Shown: positions 1 to 10,432 of the stretch, one piece after another
Layout of the letters: each line of letters opens with the position of its first letter
Position numbering within the stretch: position 1 is the first letter of the stretch
Assembly (NCBI RefSeq): GCF_000485595.1
Contig: NW_014577427.1
Location: 31,886-64,369 of the forward strand
Reading direction: 5' to 3'
DNA length: 32,484 bases
Origin: Priapulus caudatus
Lineage: Eukaryota; Priapulida; Priapulimorpha; Priapulimorphida; Priapulidae
The notes under the pieces: generated by a model
Database searches by the model: none
Told to the model about the DNA's origin: nothing
The model's input: the letters and a program-made list of their open reading frames with translations, nothing else
Program-made: the position numbers and the translations under genes

Positions 1-3
1 CTA

Positions 4-88
<85 letters not shown>

Positions 89-130
89 CACACACACACA
101 CACGCGCGCGCGCGCGCGCACGCACGCACG
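1..130. repeat. ACGC / AC / GC microsatellite
   Basis: Compound simple repeat: (ACGC)n at the left edge, then (AC)n, then a short (GC)n run, ending near 130. Purine-pyrimidine alternation is nearly perfect, so it could adopt Z-DNA. No coding content. Confidence 0.95.
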
Positions 131-734
131 GCGAGTTTTTATGTCCCTAACATCCCTGAGCTCGCTTGAGTGTCCTTTACAATGCTTTTACAAAACCGTG
201 TCTAACAATATGCCTTCGATGAGGCATTTCTTGTAGTATCAACCAACTAAAATTTCATTTCATATTCAGGTTAAACTAAACGAGTCGGTTTTTCCTTTCG
301 TTGTTTTCTTTGTTCCTCAAAATTTTCCACAACAATAACTTTCGTGCCAGTTTTTGAACGAAATCGCTTAGTAATCCGTTAGCTAGACATGTTGCGCGAG
401 AAAAACTGCTATGAACTGGTTTGAGATCCGCGCCGTTCTCTCCTCGCGAAACAAGAAACTTTTAATGTATACTCTCACGAAAACGTGTATTAAACAAAAG
501 CACATGCACCATAATTGCGTTTACACCGGTTGAGCGAAGAGCAGAATAACGGGATAAAGAACTAAGATTACACCTGACACTAATCCCACACATCTTTCTA
601 CAACAAGACACACGAAAATACGTTGACCCCGAAATGAATAGATTACAATAGCATACATAAACCACACGGTGCCTCCCATCTATTGCGCGTGCGTGTATGG
701 TTGGTTATGCGCACCGTGTGTCTACGGTTGCGTA
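131..734. other. Intergenic DNA, nothing recognised
   Basis: AT-rich unique-looking sequence. The short open frames here have no splice context or recognisable residues. I see no RNA gene or element end. Confidence 0.6.
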
Positions 735-760
735 TATGTGTACGTGCGTGTGTGCGTATG

Positions 761-791
<31 letters not shown>

Positions 792-945
792 ATGTGCGCG
801 TATGTGAGCGCGCGCCGTTTTTGTGCATGTATGTGTATTTATTTGTGTGCGTGTACAAGTATGTGAGCCTGTGCGTGTGCGTGTCCATTTACGTGCGTGC
901 GTGTGTGAGTGTGCGTTTACGTGCGTGCGCGCCCGTGTGTGAAGG
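735..945. repeat. GTGC/TG-type microsatellite
   Basis: Imperfect (GTGC)n and (TG)n tract, with a further short tract near 1085-1123. The overlapping open frames on both strands encode only Cys/Val/Arg or His/Thr/Arg runs, which are translated repeat and not protein. The repeat is the strand complement of the type at the left edge. Confidence 0.9.
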
Positions 946-1453
946 TGTGAATGTTGAAAGTGAAGCCATTGCAAATATTACGCTGAATGTCGCACCGTAT
1001 TTATAACTAATAAATCAATTCGACAAGTATCCGATATGTTTACGTTACGTTCATACAGACTGCACCATTCAGCACAGTGTGTGAGTAAGCGTGTGCGTGT
1101 GCGTGCGTGCGTGCGTGTGTGTATACGGGTGAGAGTAAGGGCCTACATGCGCGTATTATACTTGTTGCAATTATACTAAACCCATCGAATAATTCGCACG
1201 TAAGTTAGAAAAATATTGCTATTTATTGTACACTCCTGATATTTACAGTGAAATCCCTGTTATTGGACTCCTCTACATAAAGCAGACACGTATCAATAAA
1301 CGGGAGTTTCATTAGAAGCCGGCTTTTACTACTGGGCTGGCTAAGTTACAATAATTGTACCCATCTATGCCTATTATTTATTTTTCTTTCATATACATTT
1401 GCCCTTACTGAAAACACGGATGAAGGACACTTGATGTTCCCGCGAATCGCAGT
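946..1453. other. Intergenic DNA, nothing recognised
   Basis: Apart from a short (GTGC)n tract near 1100, this is AT-rich sequence without exons, RNA genes or element ends that I can recognise. Confidence 0.5.
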
Positions 1454-1724
1454 TACACGGGGAACCACCTCGATAGAACGGTCACCTGGCTACACGGGTA
1501 ACCACCTCTATAGAACGGTCACCTGTCTACACGGGTAACCACCTCTATAGAACGGTCACCTGCCTACACGGGTAACCACCTCTATAGAACGGTCACCTGC
1601 CTACACGGGTAACCACCTCTATAGAACGGTTACCTGCCTACACGGGTAACCACCTCTATAGAACGGTTACCTGCCTACACGGGTAACCACCTCTATAAAA
1701 CGGTCCCCTGCCTACACGGTACAC
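1454..1724. repeat. 37-bp tandem repeat array
   Basis: Units begin with TACACGGGTAACC at 1454, 1491, 1528, 1565, 1602, 1639, 1676 and a partial unit at 1713. That is seven full copies with an exact 37-bp step. Each carries CACCTCTATAGAACGGT. The central copies are nearly identical and the edge copies diverge (CGATAG at the left, CTATAAAACGGTCCCC at the right), the usual pattern of a minisatellite growing by unequal exchange. There are no alternating unique spacers, so it is not a CRISPR. Confidence 0.95.
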
Positions 1725-3752
1725 GTTTCGGGATATTTCCACTCGTGGCCATTACACTCGGCTTCGACTGTACGATCGTGTTTTAAACAGTTCGCTTAGC
1801 CGCACAGCATTTACGGAAGCCAGCTGTCCCGACGCTGGACAGACGTGCGCGCTACATGATCGTAAAGCGAAGTTGCTAGCTTAGCTGAACACAGACGCGA
1901 AAGCTGACAACGCTTCCCTCGCCCTGCTTCCCGCGCGTCTCACGCGAGAAAGCTTCAATACCCTTGTCGCGCGATCCCTATCGCCCTATAAATAACGCGC
2001 TCCAATGGAAGAATAGCGTAAGTAGCGCGCGTGACTATCTCACATCTAGCGGCGGAGGTTTCCCCGCTTCCACCATATTTTTTATCACATCCCAATCTTA
2101 CTGGGTAACGTAAATGAGTTTCCGCAAAACAACTTTTAGTAATAGGATGAATGCAGGAATTATTCAAACGGTCAATTTTACGCGAGAGCTTTGAAACGGG
2201 GCAACGTTGTTTCTCTAACGAAGCGGCAATTGATCAGGACGAGTTATAATAATTATTTCATTGTTGCATCGAAGGTTTATCTAAGCATGGCTATATATTG
2301 ATGTATTTACGACTCGCATTGCTTTCAATCGAATTGTTTTATTGAATCGATTAATGGGGCAACTCTTGATAATTACAATTACAAGGACGAGTTAATTCAG
2401 TCCCTTTGATTGTCGAATATTGTTGGCATTAAAATGCTTCCGCTCTGGCTAAGATGTAAATTATTTATGAATTGATTGATTTTAAATGGTCGATTAAGAT
2501 AGAGCGACAGCATGATAATTAAAGATGACTCTCATCACAACTCCTCAATAATATACGCCGTGGGCGAACGAAATGAGCACTCCCCTGCACCTATGATGCT
2601 GTTCAACTACTTACCTTTTGTAACAAATAGTCCTTTTTAAAAACCAAGAAAAGCTTCCTTCGCGCGTGAGTGCTACTTGAGCAATGAAATTTGTGAATCC
2701 TGACTTTGCAACGGAAGATCACAGCACACATCACGTTTTCAAGTAGGGGTTCGCTCGGTATTCACGAACAATGCACCGCGACGAATTCGTCACCGTGCCT
2801 AGGCGCAGATTCTCATCGCGTGTAACTCACTGCACATCCGCAGCATCACGGCGCGAGACTTCTGCTCTTTTCTAGTCACGTGACTGTCTGATAAGCCGCA
2901 AGATTCCCACTGGCGAATTTCGTAACGCGTACGCAGCGCCTTCACGCGGCAAGAGGAACGAACAGCAGGGCACACATTGCACGCGCGGAAACATAGCAGT
3001 TCACTGCGGTATGGCCAACGCGTGGCGTTAGTTCGTTATTAGGTGCTCTGCTATCACAACTTGACATTCCCTGAGAAATTTAACAATCGTAAATACGAGC
3101 GCGCTAATGAGAACTGTTTAAAGCCAATTTGTTCGTCTATATAATAGAGATTTGTGTGGTTATACTATGAAGTGAACCCTATAGTGAGCGGCAAGTTTGT
3201 GTGCGTACGCGTCTGCATGCGTGCGTGGCCTGTGGCGTTGCGTGTGGGCGGGTATGCGTAAGGTGTGTCAGGTGCTTGCGATGGTGCGTGCGTCGTGACG
3301 TGCGACTGTACTACTGTACTAGTACATCATGTACTAGAACTATTAGAATCGTCCATTAACGACACTAGATCACCCTCTAACGAATTTGAGAATTTTGATG
3401 GATATTTTCGCATCAAGAAGCGAGTGACAGAAACATATTTCTGGACGTGGCTATCCAAGGAGATGCGCCTTTAAGACGACATTAAAACATCCATAAAACC
3501 AATTAAGCCGCATTTTACCGTACTAGTCATACACACACAAAAATCGGATGCGTGCGTCCACGTTCCTATTTTTTAAAGAAACGTAAAAACGAAATAGTGC
3601 GATACAATAATTCTAACCTTCCCGAATGAAGGGATTCGTAAACTTTGTTGTAATAGTTTGTTGTTTGCGGCCACAAAGCAAGTACGACCAACACCGAGCG
3701 ACTATCTGATAAAGATTTCCATTAAGGAGGTAATGAAATATATAGACATGTC
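1725..3752. other. Intergenic DNA, no gene recognised
   Basis: About 2 kb without an identifiable exon. A TATAAATA box near 1985 with CCAAT about 20 bp downstream looks promoter-like, but no open frame follows, so I do not call a promoter. The stretch 2650-3050 is CpG-rich and 3190-3300 is a degenerate GTGC-rich tract. Open frames here are short and unlike any family I know. Confidence 0.5.
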
Positions 3753-3780
3753 CAGTGGCGTCACAAGGGGGGGGTGGCGG
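3753..3780 (+). mobile_element. Possible hAT-type transposon end (single end)
   Basis: CAGTGGCGTCACAAGGGGGG resembles the CAGTGGCGTAG terminus of the complete 440-bp element at 22884-23323, including the poly-G run just inside. I could not find a matching inverted end nearby, so this is a remnant or an end whose partner has decayed. Confidence 0.4.
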
Positions 3781-4054
3781 AACGCACGCGGGGTGAACGC
3801 CTATCAGAGAAGGGATGATTTTAGATTTTGCTAATTGTTTTAGTCACTACTGTGTTGCCTACAGTTCGATTGATATACGGGAATAGCAATTTACGAGTAA
3901 TATTAGTAAAAAACAAACACTAGTAAGGATTCTGTAATGGTCTGGTACGGGAGAGGTCCATGGGGTGTGCATGCAATAATAATTAAGTTACCCGCCCAAC
4001 GCGGTGACACCAAACGGCTAGTGACGCAGCTGGATCATATAAATGTCGCTGTGG
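3781..4054. other. Intergenic DNA, possible body of a decayed element
   Basis: No exon or RNA gene recognised. Lies between the lone hAT-like end and the telomere-like MITE. Confidence 0.4.
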
Positions 4055-4288
4055 TCTATATACCCGGCAGCCGGGCACGGTCGCTCGTTTTCCTTAAGAT
4101 GCCCGCAGTCTTAACCCTAACTGCTAACGCCTATAAACCCTAACCTAACAAAACCTCGCAAACTCTAGCCCTAAACCTAAACCTAACATCTAACCAAACC
4201 CTTGTTGACTTGAGATAACGCTAAAATTAAAACTGCGGGCATGTTTAGGAAATCGAAGACCGTGCCGCGCAGCCGTCCAGAATATACG
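4055..4288. mobile_element. MITE with degenerate telomere-like core
   Basis: Imperfect inverted arms of about 50 bp. The left arm, about 4055-4100, includes GGGCACGGTCG and ends GATGCCCGCAGT. The right arm, about 4229-4288, reads ACTGCGGGCATG and then GACCGTGCC on the same strand. The roughly 125-bp core between them is made of CCCTAA-like words (TTAACCCTAACTGC, CCCTAACCTAAC, CCTAAACCTAAACC). Outer limits are approximate and no clean target duplication was found. It is organised like the better-preserved element at 31340-31582 but with different arms. Confidence 0.6.
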
Positions 4289-4398
4289 CCGCCTGCCGGC
4301 ATAGTAGCCGACGTGATATATAAATTTGACTTGTTGGCCCTGCGCAAAAGGCGGATGTGTGCGTCATACGTTGGAATTTTTCCGAGAACAAGGGAGAA
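4289..4398. other. Short spacer before the satellite
   Basis: Unique-looking sequence between the telomere-like MITE and the satellite. Nothing recognised. Confidence 0.4.
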
Positions 4399-4541
4399 AA
4401 CTAGAAGGGTAAAACAGTAACACGGTAAAAGGGTAAAACAGTAAACTACGCTACACAGTAAGCACGGTAAACACGGTAAAACAGTATGCTACGTACACAG
4501 TAAGCACGGTAACAGTGAAAACAGTAAGCTACGTACACAGT
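4399..4541. repeat. 39-bp-type satellite, left block
   Basis: Irregular copies of the words GTAACACGGTAAAACAGTA and CTACGTACACAG, the same words as the array at 7508-8147. The block ends in GTACACAGT at 4533-4541, where an unrelated GC-rich sequence begins abruptly. Confidence 0.85.
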
Positions 4542-5218
4542 CCCAGGCGGCGGCGCCAGGGAATTTTCTTAGGGGGGGGGGCACAAAATCGGAGACGTGT
4601 ACAGGATGCACCGAAAGGGGGGTGTGGGGGGGGGCTCTCCCCCAGCAATTTTTTGAAATTAGACCCCCTAAGATGCGTTTTCTGCTGGCGGGAGCAGGGG
4701 GGTCCGGTCTCCGTCGGACCCCCCCTGTACACCCCCCTGGGAACTGTAGACTCTGATACCGTGTGCGCTTGCACTGACGGGTGGGGGTCAGGGGGTAGAT
4801 TCCGTGATTCACAAAGCCTGCGTAACGCAACAATATTTTGCGTAAATCTTGGTGTACGCAATCGACGTTGCTTAAGTCTGCGATCATCAAAACCAGCTAT
4901 TTAGTAAAGTTTCCGTACGAATTGTCGCGGTACGCAAGCGAGGCCGGTTTTAGGTGCGATTCATCAAGCTTAAAATATTACGTAAACCTTTGCGGTAACT
5001 TTACACGAGCCTGACAAGCGGTGGCCGAACCACCGAAATTCTGGCAGGTTTTCCAGCATACCGCAGCAATGCTTTAATTTTTATTGAGAAAACATATAAA
5101 TTACTACTCAACTAAAATAAATAAATAATTACCATACTACACAAGACCAGGAAGGCGCTTTGACGGCTTTTTTTTGTCATAGCCTTGGCATTGTTTTCAG
5201 TTATAAGCCGAGTTCGTA

Positions 5219-5490
5219 TTTAGGCTCGTTGTACGTGCACACCGCCGTGCGCACTTTTGTACGTGCACTCGCACGCAACTTGTACGTGCCCACGCACGCA
5301 CTTGTAGCGTAACACACGCAGCGCACGCACATGCCCAGTTGTATCGTAACGCAAAGCACGCACGTGTCATCGTAGCAGCCGACGAGTTACGGCACGTTAC
5401 GTCACAACGCGACGTGCACACACTGAACACCAGCACGGCACGCAAGTGTACGTGCACACGCGACCCAGCGCACGCGTACGTGTCCGCTGC
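5219..5490. repeat. Degenerate GTACGTGC/GCACGCAC repeat cluster
   Basis: Dense irregular copies of GTACGTGCAC and GCACGCAC in both orientations, CpG-rich within AT-rich DNA, with several CACGTG-like words. It may be a subterminal repeat zone of the surrounding element. No coding sense is apparent in either strand. Confidence 0.6.
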
Positions 5491-6084
5491 TTTCATTTGT
5501 AGTGTTGAACACAATATCAGTACAAAACGAGAAAATGAGGACAACTATCACAATCCGCCCAGCACTCCTGTAGAGCAGCTATGAGCCATATAGGTTTAAC
5601 ATACAAGAGAGGCGTCAGTTTCGTTCTTGATGGTGATGTGTCGCACAGTGTGATTTGGTTTATGCTAGGCACGCCCCTCAAATCAGCCAGCAGCCACGAT
5701 GGCGTTCGTGGATTACACCGGAATTCATCAACAGTTTGCGTACGCAAGGTGCTACGCTGCGTTGATGAAATCGCACTCTACGAGGCTTGTGCGTACGTAC
5801 TTGAGAAAACTCTGTGTACCAATACACTATTTGCGCCAACGTTGATGAATCCGGCCCCAGGGGCCCGCCTTTACAGTGCCCGCTGGCGGGGGGTCAGGGC
5901 AGAGCCCCTGGCAGGGGTCCGGGGAAGCTCTCAGAGTTTAGCTATCAAAGCTCCGTCAAAAATTGCTGACAAAAAAAATTTGAGCAGGGAACCAAAAGGA
6001 GGCAACATATATACCAAGGAGATGAAACCCCCGGGGGGGGGACTCCCCCATTATGGTAGGTATCTGGTATGTGCCACTGCGAAG

Positions 6085-6310
6085 TAAAAAATGGGAGGGG
6101 GGCCTCTGGAACTAACTCAGGGGACCGTAAAAAATGGTGGTCTTCTGGAACTAATATTGTTGAATGTGGTAATCCTCTGGAACGCGGCTAATGTTCGAAA
6201 ATGGGGGTCTGCCCGGAACTAGCTAGGATTTCGATGAAATTCAATGCTATGAAACTGGACTACGCGTTTTTAAAAAGAGGGGTCTCCGAACTGTGGGGAG
6301 GAACAGTGTA
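6085..6310. repeat. Diverged roughly 50-60-bp repeat (CTCTGGAACTAA words)
   Basis: Words of the type GGG-N-CCTCTGGAACTAA recur at roughly 50-60-bp steps, decaying towards the right: CCTCTGGAACTAACTC, CTTCTGGAACTAATAT, CCTCTGGAACGCGG, then GCCCGGAACTAG. This looks like an old tandem duplication in the interior of the putative element. Confidence 0.45.
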
Positions 6311-6418
6311 TTTGGGCTTTAAAATCTATGCTGTAGCAGCTTGAACCCATAAATTGTTGTATTAATGTAGAGAAGAGAAAAACATGACCCGAGAGAGATG
6401 AACGCAACGCAGCACGCA

Positions 6419-6495
6419 GCACACACACACACACACACACACATCACACACACACACACATAACGTAACAACGCACCGCGCCACGCGCGCGCGCG
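6419..6495. repeat. (CA)n / (CG)n microsatellite
   Basis: (CA)n interrupted by ATCACA, followed by a GCGCGCGCGTGCGC tract. Simple repeat within the 4542-7507 segment. Confidence 0.9.
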
Positions 6496-6712
6496 TGCGC
6501 CTACACACAGCTAGACTAAAACTAAGACAGAGGGCAACTCACGGCGAGAGCATACCTCCGCCACGAGCATACGCCAATACCACTCACTGAACATCACGAA
6601 TAACCCAACGATAATACGCAGCGTACATGTATGCATGATTCGGCCGCATCAGTCAGCAGCAGGCCGGCATGTGGCTTTTGGCTCGCTCGCATGACGGCTA
6701 ATATCGATCGCG

Positions 6713-6836
6713 TCACACACACACACAGACACCAGCACACACAACACACACATCACACACACACACACAGCACACCGACACACACATGCGGCACGACAGC
6801 CAGCACAGCACGGGACACACACACGCACACACACAA
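6713..6836. repeat. Imperfect (CA)n microsatellite
   Basis: Long impure CACACA tract broken by CAGACACCAGC, ATCAC and GGCACGACAGC. The open frame across it gives only His/Thr repeats. Confidence 0.9.
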
Positions 6837-7349
6837 CCGGGGGGCTAACGTGTAGCACGAAGGCGGCACAGACCCGATTACATACCTCGGCCCTCCGACT
6901 CCGTGGGCGGGAGGTAAAATAAGATAGCATGTAAGAGTAGTTATTAGAGTCAGTCTGAACGTTTGGTAATTTAATATAATTTATAAGTTGTGGAACACCG
7001 TCAAGTGTGCCTAGCCTTTCGGCGAACAGGAAAACAGCATCATCGACAGAATGAGTGGTGGGCGCCAACTGTGGGACGCAGCCAAGGGTGTCCAAGAAAA
7101 TAACACCGTTGACATCGATTAATCAAAATTAAGGCACAGGTTTTATATGGATTGAATTTCGACACCTTGATTTTTCAGCTTTTTCGAATGAAAGTGGTCC
7201 AGCTTGTTTAGGCTAGCACTGCCTACATCACTGCATTTTGTGGGCCGATCGCCCCTATTTATTTGGCAAGAATCTTCTTCTTCTTTACCTTTTCTTGGCA
7301 AATGATGGGAGGGGGTGACGCCCCACCGCCACTCATCATTTGCAAGAGC

Positions 7350-7452
7350 ATTTGCAAGATGTTTCTTCTTCTTCGCTTCTTTTCCTTTTTTCTTTTTTCC
7401 TTTTTTCTTTTTTCTTTCTTTTTCTTTTCTTCTTTCTTCTTTCTTTTCTCTT
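7350..7452. repeat. Polypyrimidine tract, triplex-prone
   Basis: About 100 bp of almost pure C/T on the plus strand (TTCTTCTTCG, CCTTTTTTCTTTTTTCC and similar). It is bracketed by two related blocks, GGCAAATGATGGGAGGGGGTGACGCCCC-like at about 7299 and GCAAATGATAGGGGGACGACGCCCC-like at about 7453, so a unit of about 155 bp appears partly duplicated. The polypurine minus strand yields spurious Lys/Glu-rich open frames. Mirror symmetry within the tract could permit H-DNA. Confidence 0.85.
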
Positions 7453-7507
7453 GCAAATGATAGGGGGACGACGCCCCCCCGCTGCCCCCCCTGTGGCGCC
7501 GGCCCCT

Positions 7508-8147
7508 GTACACAGTAAAACGGTAAGCACGGTAAAACAGTAACTACGTACACAGTAACAAACGGTAACACGGTAACACGGTAAAAGACAGTAAAGCTAC
7601 CGTACACAGTAACACCGGTAACACGGTAAAACAGTAAATACGTACGTACAACAGTAAAGCACGGTAACCACGGTAACACGGTAAAACAGTAACTAACGTA
7701 CACAGGAACACGGTAACACGGTAAAAACATAACTACGTACACAAGTAACGACGGTAACACGGTAAAACAGTAACTAACGTACACAGTAACACGGTAAACA
7801 CGGTAAAACAGTAACTACGTACACAAGTAACACGGTAACACGGTAAAACAGGTTAACTTAACGTAGTACACAGTGAACACGGTAACACGGTAAAGACAGT
7901 AAACCATACGTACCAGTAACACGGTAACACGGTAAAACAGTAACTACGTACTTTACACAGTACACGTAACACGGTAAAACAGTAACTACGTACACCAGTA
8001 AAACAGTAACACGGTAACACGGTAAAACAGTAACTACGTACACAGTAACACGGTAACACGGTAAAACAGTAACTACGTACACAGTAACACGGTAACACGG
8101 TAAAACAGTAACTACGTACACAGTAACACGGTAACACGGTAAAACAG
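7508..8147. repeat. 39-bp satellite array
   Basis: The unit is ACACAGTAACACGGTAACAC followed by GGTAAAACAGTAACTACGT, 39 bp in total. The last copies (about 8000-8147) are nearly identical, while the left half is irregular through small insertions and deletions. Each unit holds two ACACGGTA sub-repeats and one palindromic TACGTA. The minus strand translates as a repeating Val-Thr-Val-Leu-Pro-Cys pattern that breaks into frames at every indel, which argues against a coding role. Confidence 0.95.
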
Positions 8148-9995
8148 TAATCTGTGACCACGCGAAATAAACAGCAACGGAAACAATACCGTGCCGTCAT
8201 AGCCGTTAGTAATTAACGATATTCGTTAATAATTAGTGTTTGAAAATTAGAGTAAACCTGAAATCTGCTCAACTTCTACTAACATGCACGCCTAATTAAC
8301 ATCGACAGTCCTTAATCACACTTCAGTGACTCGTGAACTTGACGCAAAATTATGTGACAAATTAATGCGTCGCGGAAACATAGGCAAACGTTGATATCGA
8401 TTATATAGCGGGGCAACCGTGTCAGTGCGTTTTAAACGTTTAACTGACACATACAAACCAGTGTTAACGACTTGCGAGTAACAGCCCGACAAGAAAGGGC
8501 AACTGAAATTGGAGATCATATTTATTCAGCCACTCCACAGTTTGTCTGCAGTTTGGGGAGCGCAAGCGTAAATTCCGCACAAAGAATGTGAATTCTTAAA
8601 TCTAGATACGTGCTTAGTAGTGATAGACGGGCTCGTGCGCCACACATCACTCTGTCTAATGCTATATAAAGACTGTTTCGTAGGAATGTACTGCATTTAC
8701 GATTTGCTTATAGTCAGGAAAAACCGATGTTTATAATAGTTAATAATTAGAGTAGTAATCTCCCAGGACAACTTTAACTCCTCTCCACTTTATATAAGCC
8801 ATTCTTACCATTTAATATAAATGTATATATTTATGTATCTGATGTTGCGAAATAAATAAATCTTATCTAAGGTAATCTAGTCTAATCTAATGTTGCCTTT
8901 GTATTTATAACTTAAGTATTTGACTTGTAACTTATAAGTATTTGACTTGTGATGAATGCCATCTCTATGTTCAATGACACATTTATTGAAAAGAATTATG
9001 CAAAATAAAAAGGAGTAGGCCTATATGAACGTGATAAGGATAAATGATAAATCAAACGGAGGTATCACGCAAAAACGACGTCTTTAAAAAACAATTGTAA
9101 CAAATGAATATAAATGTATCAACATATATGTGTAGAATTATGTAGACATATGTACACATATGTAGGCCCTACGTGGTATAATGAAGCTATACGGAAACCG
9201 CTGCAGCCCGCATGCGTCACTTCTGTTCCTCGAATTGAAATCAATAAAGACTACAATCACCGTTATAATTACAAATCTACAATTGTGACTTATATTAAAA
9301 AAGACGTGACTTTCGGTGACCCCTTAATGTGCACTAATTTGAATATGCCATCTAACACTAATTAATACTAATTAATCTATCTTCTACAAGTCAATTTGAC
9401 GTTATATCCTGGCACAGCTGCCCTAAAGTTCTCACTGCTCAATGTATCTGACTTATTACACACTCGCCGAATATATTACTCGTTGTCAAAAAATTCGGAT
9501 CGCGCCACGGCTATGTAAGTTGTTATATCAGGATTCTCTCCGCTGCCAACACCAATGTACTATAATAAGTGGTCGTTTATATACGAGGTTGATGCCGTAG
9601 CCTCGCAAAGAAACACGGTTTGCATGTAGGTATACGTCAGTCCCGTAACACCTATGTCAGCGTGCTAACATACAGTATGCACAGCTAAACTTCTATAGAT
9701 TCTCGTGTGTACCTACATAAAAGTATATAGCCTTCGGGCCTACGTTACGTGCACGTCCATTGTATATAGGCCTATATATATATATATATACGTATGTCGA
9801 GCCTTCGGGTTATATACAGCCATTATATATAATATACTTTATTATTTATATATACTTTCCCTGTGCTGTCCCCAAAACATGTTTTCCGTACTGTAAGCTA
9901 TACAGCACTGTTTTACGAATTTCACCTCGTTTAGCAAAACTCTCGCGGCACCCGTATAGTGTCTAGTACTTCCTGTATGTAATAGTTATACTCAC
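8148..9995. other. Intergenic DNA, minor repeats only
   Basis: AT-rich, with no exon recognised. It contains a short direct repeat of TAAGTATTTGACTTGT near 8912-8950, a TA-rich palindromic tract near 9760-9840, and two copies of AGCCTTCGGG at its flanks (about 9729 and 9799). Confidence 0.5.
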
Positions 9996-10432
9996 AGTGG
10001 CACCTGCGGCCTCTGTATGAGACCGAGCAACAAATTCGACTTCATCATGATATCGATGACCAGCCGGGTCCCTCCTGTACGGCGAATCAGTTCCCTTCGT
10101 CGAGGCCGAGTCACCAAATTTGCTCCGGAGACAGGCGGAGACACGCGGAGACTACCGCATATGTTCACGAATATATCCAGATTCTGTGTCAGCAATGTTC
10201 TCATGCAGTAGCGTTGTCTTCTCGTCGGAACATAATACACGTCATAGAAAAGGCCCACGTACTAGGTTATACGCGTAAACACCAGCGGGTTATGTGTTGA
10301 GCAGTGGCTAATGTAGCAAACATTCTCTCGCGTGACGGTCTGCCATGCGGAACAACTCGTAACTGGTAGGCTGGCTCGTTGTCAACGGCCACGGGCAATG
10401 TCTGTGCGGCTTCTGACATTGTATTATATTGT
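9996..10432 (-). other. GC-richer island, possible unidentified exon(s)
   Basis: A GC- and CpG-richer block surrounded by AT-rich DNA. On the minus strand it ends in a good donor (CCACT followed by gtgagt, boundary at 9996). It holds two open stretches in different frames: about 51 codons starting MSEAAQTLPVAV (ATG near 10419) and about 85 codons ending just before the donor. The frames do not join, and I recognise no family in either. It could be exons of an unknown gene, a decayed gene, or an element body. I see no support beyond composition and one splice site. Confidence 0.22.

Larger units (their letters stand above)
4542..7507. mobile_element. Putative 2.97-kb insertion splitting the satellite
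   Basis: This segment has satellite on both sides and the 9-mer GTACACAGT immediately outside each edge (4533-4541 and 7508-7516). Its ends are roughly inverted: the left begins CCCAGGCGGCGGCGCCAGGG, and the reverse complement of the right end is AGGGGCCGGCGCCACAGGGG. That is what a DNA transposon with short inverted ends and a 9-bp target duplication would look like. The caution is that GTACACAGT is part of the satellite unit, so the match could be array periodicity. I see no transposase. Open frames inside (up to 168 codons at 5581-6087) have no recognisable motif and rest on poly-G and repeat sequence. Internal parts are listed separately. Confidence 0.5.

Noticed and set aside
643-1006. 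Open frames rich in His/Thr/Arg or Cys/Val on both strands
   Set aside because: Translation of the GTGC/TG microsatellite.
1454-1724. CRISPR array
   Set aside because: The whole unit repeats without unique spacers, and the window is clearly from an animal genome.
1985-2010. TATA box with CCAAT as a promoter
   Set aside because: The order is reversed (CCAAT downstream of TATA on the plus strand) and no gene follows on either strand.
4489-4904. Overlapping 110- to 133-codon frames on both strands
   Set aside because: All three lie across poly-G/poly-C stretches near the edge of the putative element, none has family-like residues, and opposite-strand frames compete equally.
5581-6087. 168-codon plus-strand open frame
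   Set aside because: No recognisable motif; its end lies on poly-G and transposon-like sequence and there is no splice or promoter context. Probably chance within a GC-rich element.
7143-7784. 213-codon open frame on the minus strand with a Lys/Glu-rich middle
   Set aside because: It spans the satellite and the polypyrimidine tract; its residues are the translated repeats (LPCYRV pattern, then K/E runs), and it crosses the putative insertion edge.
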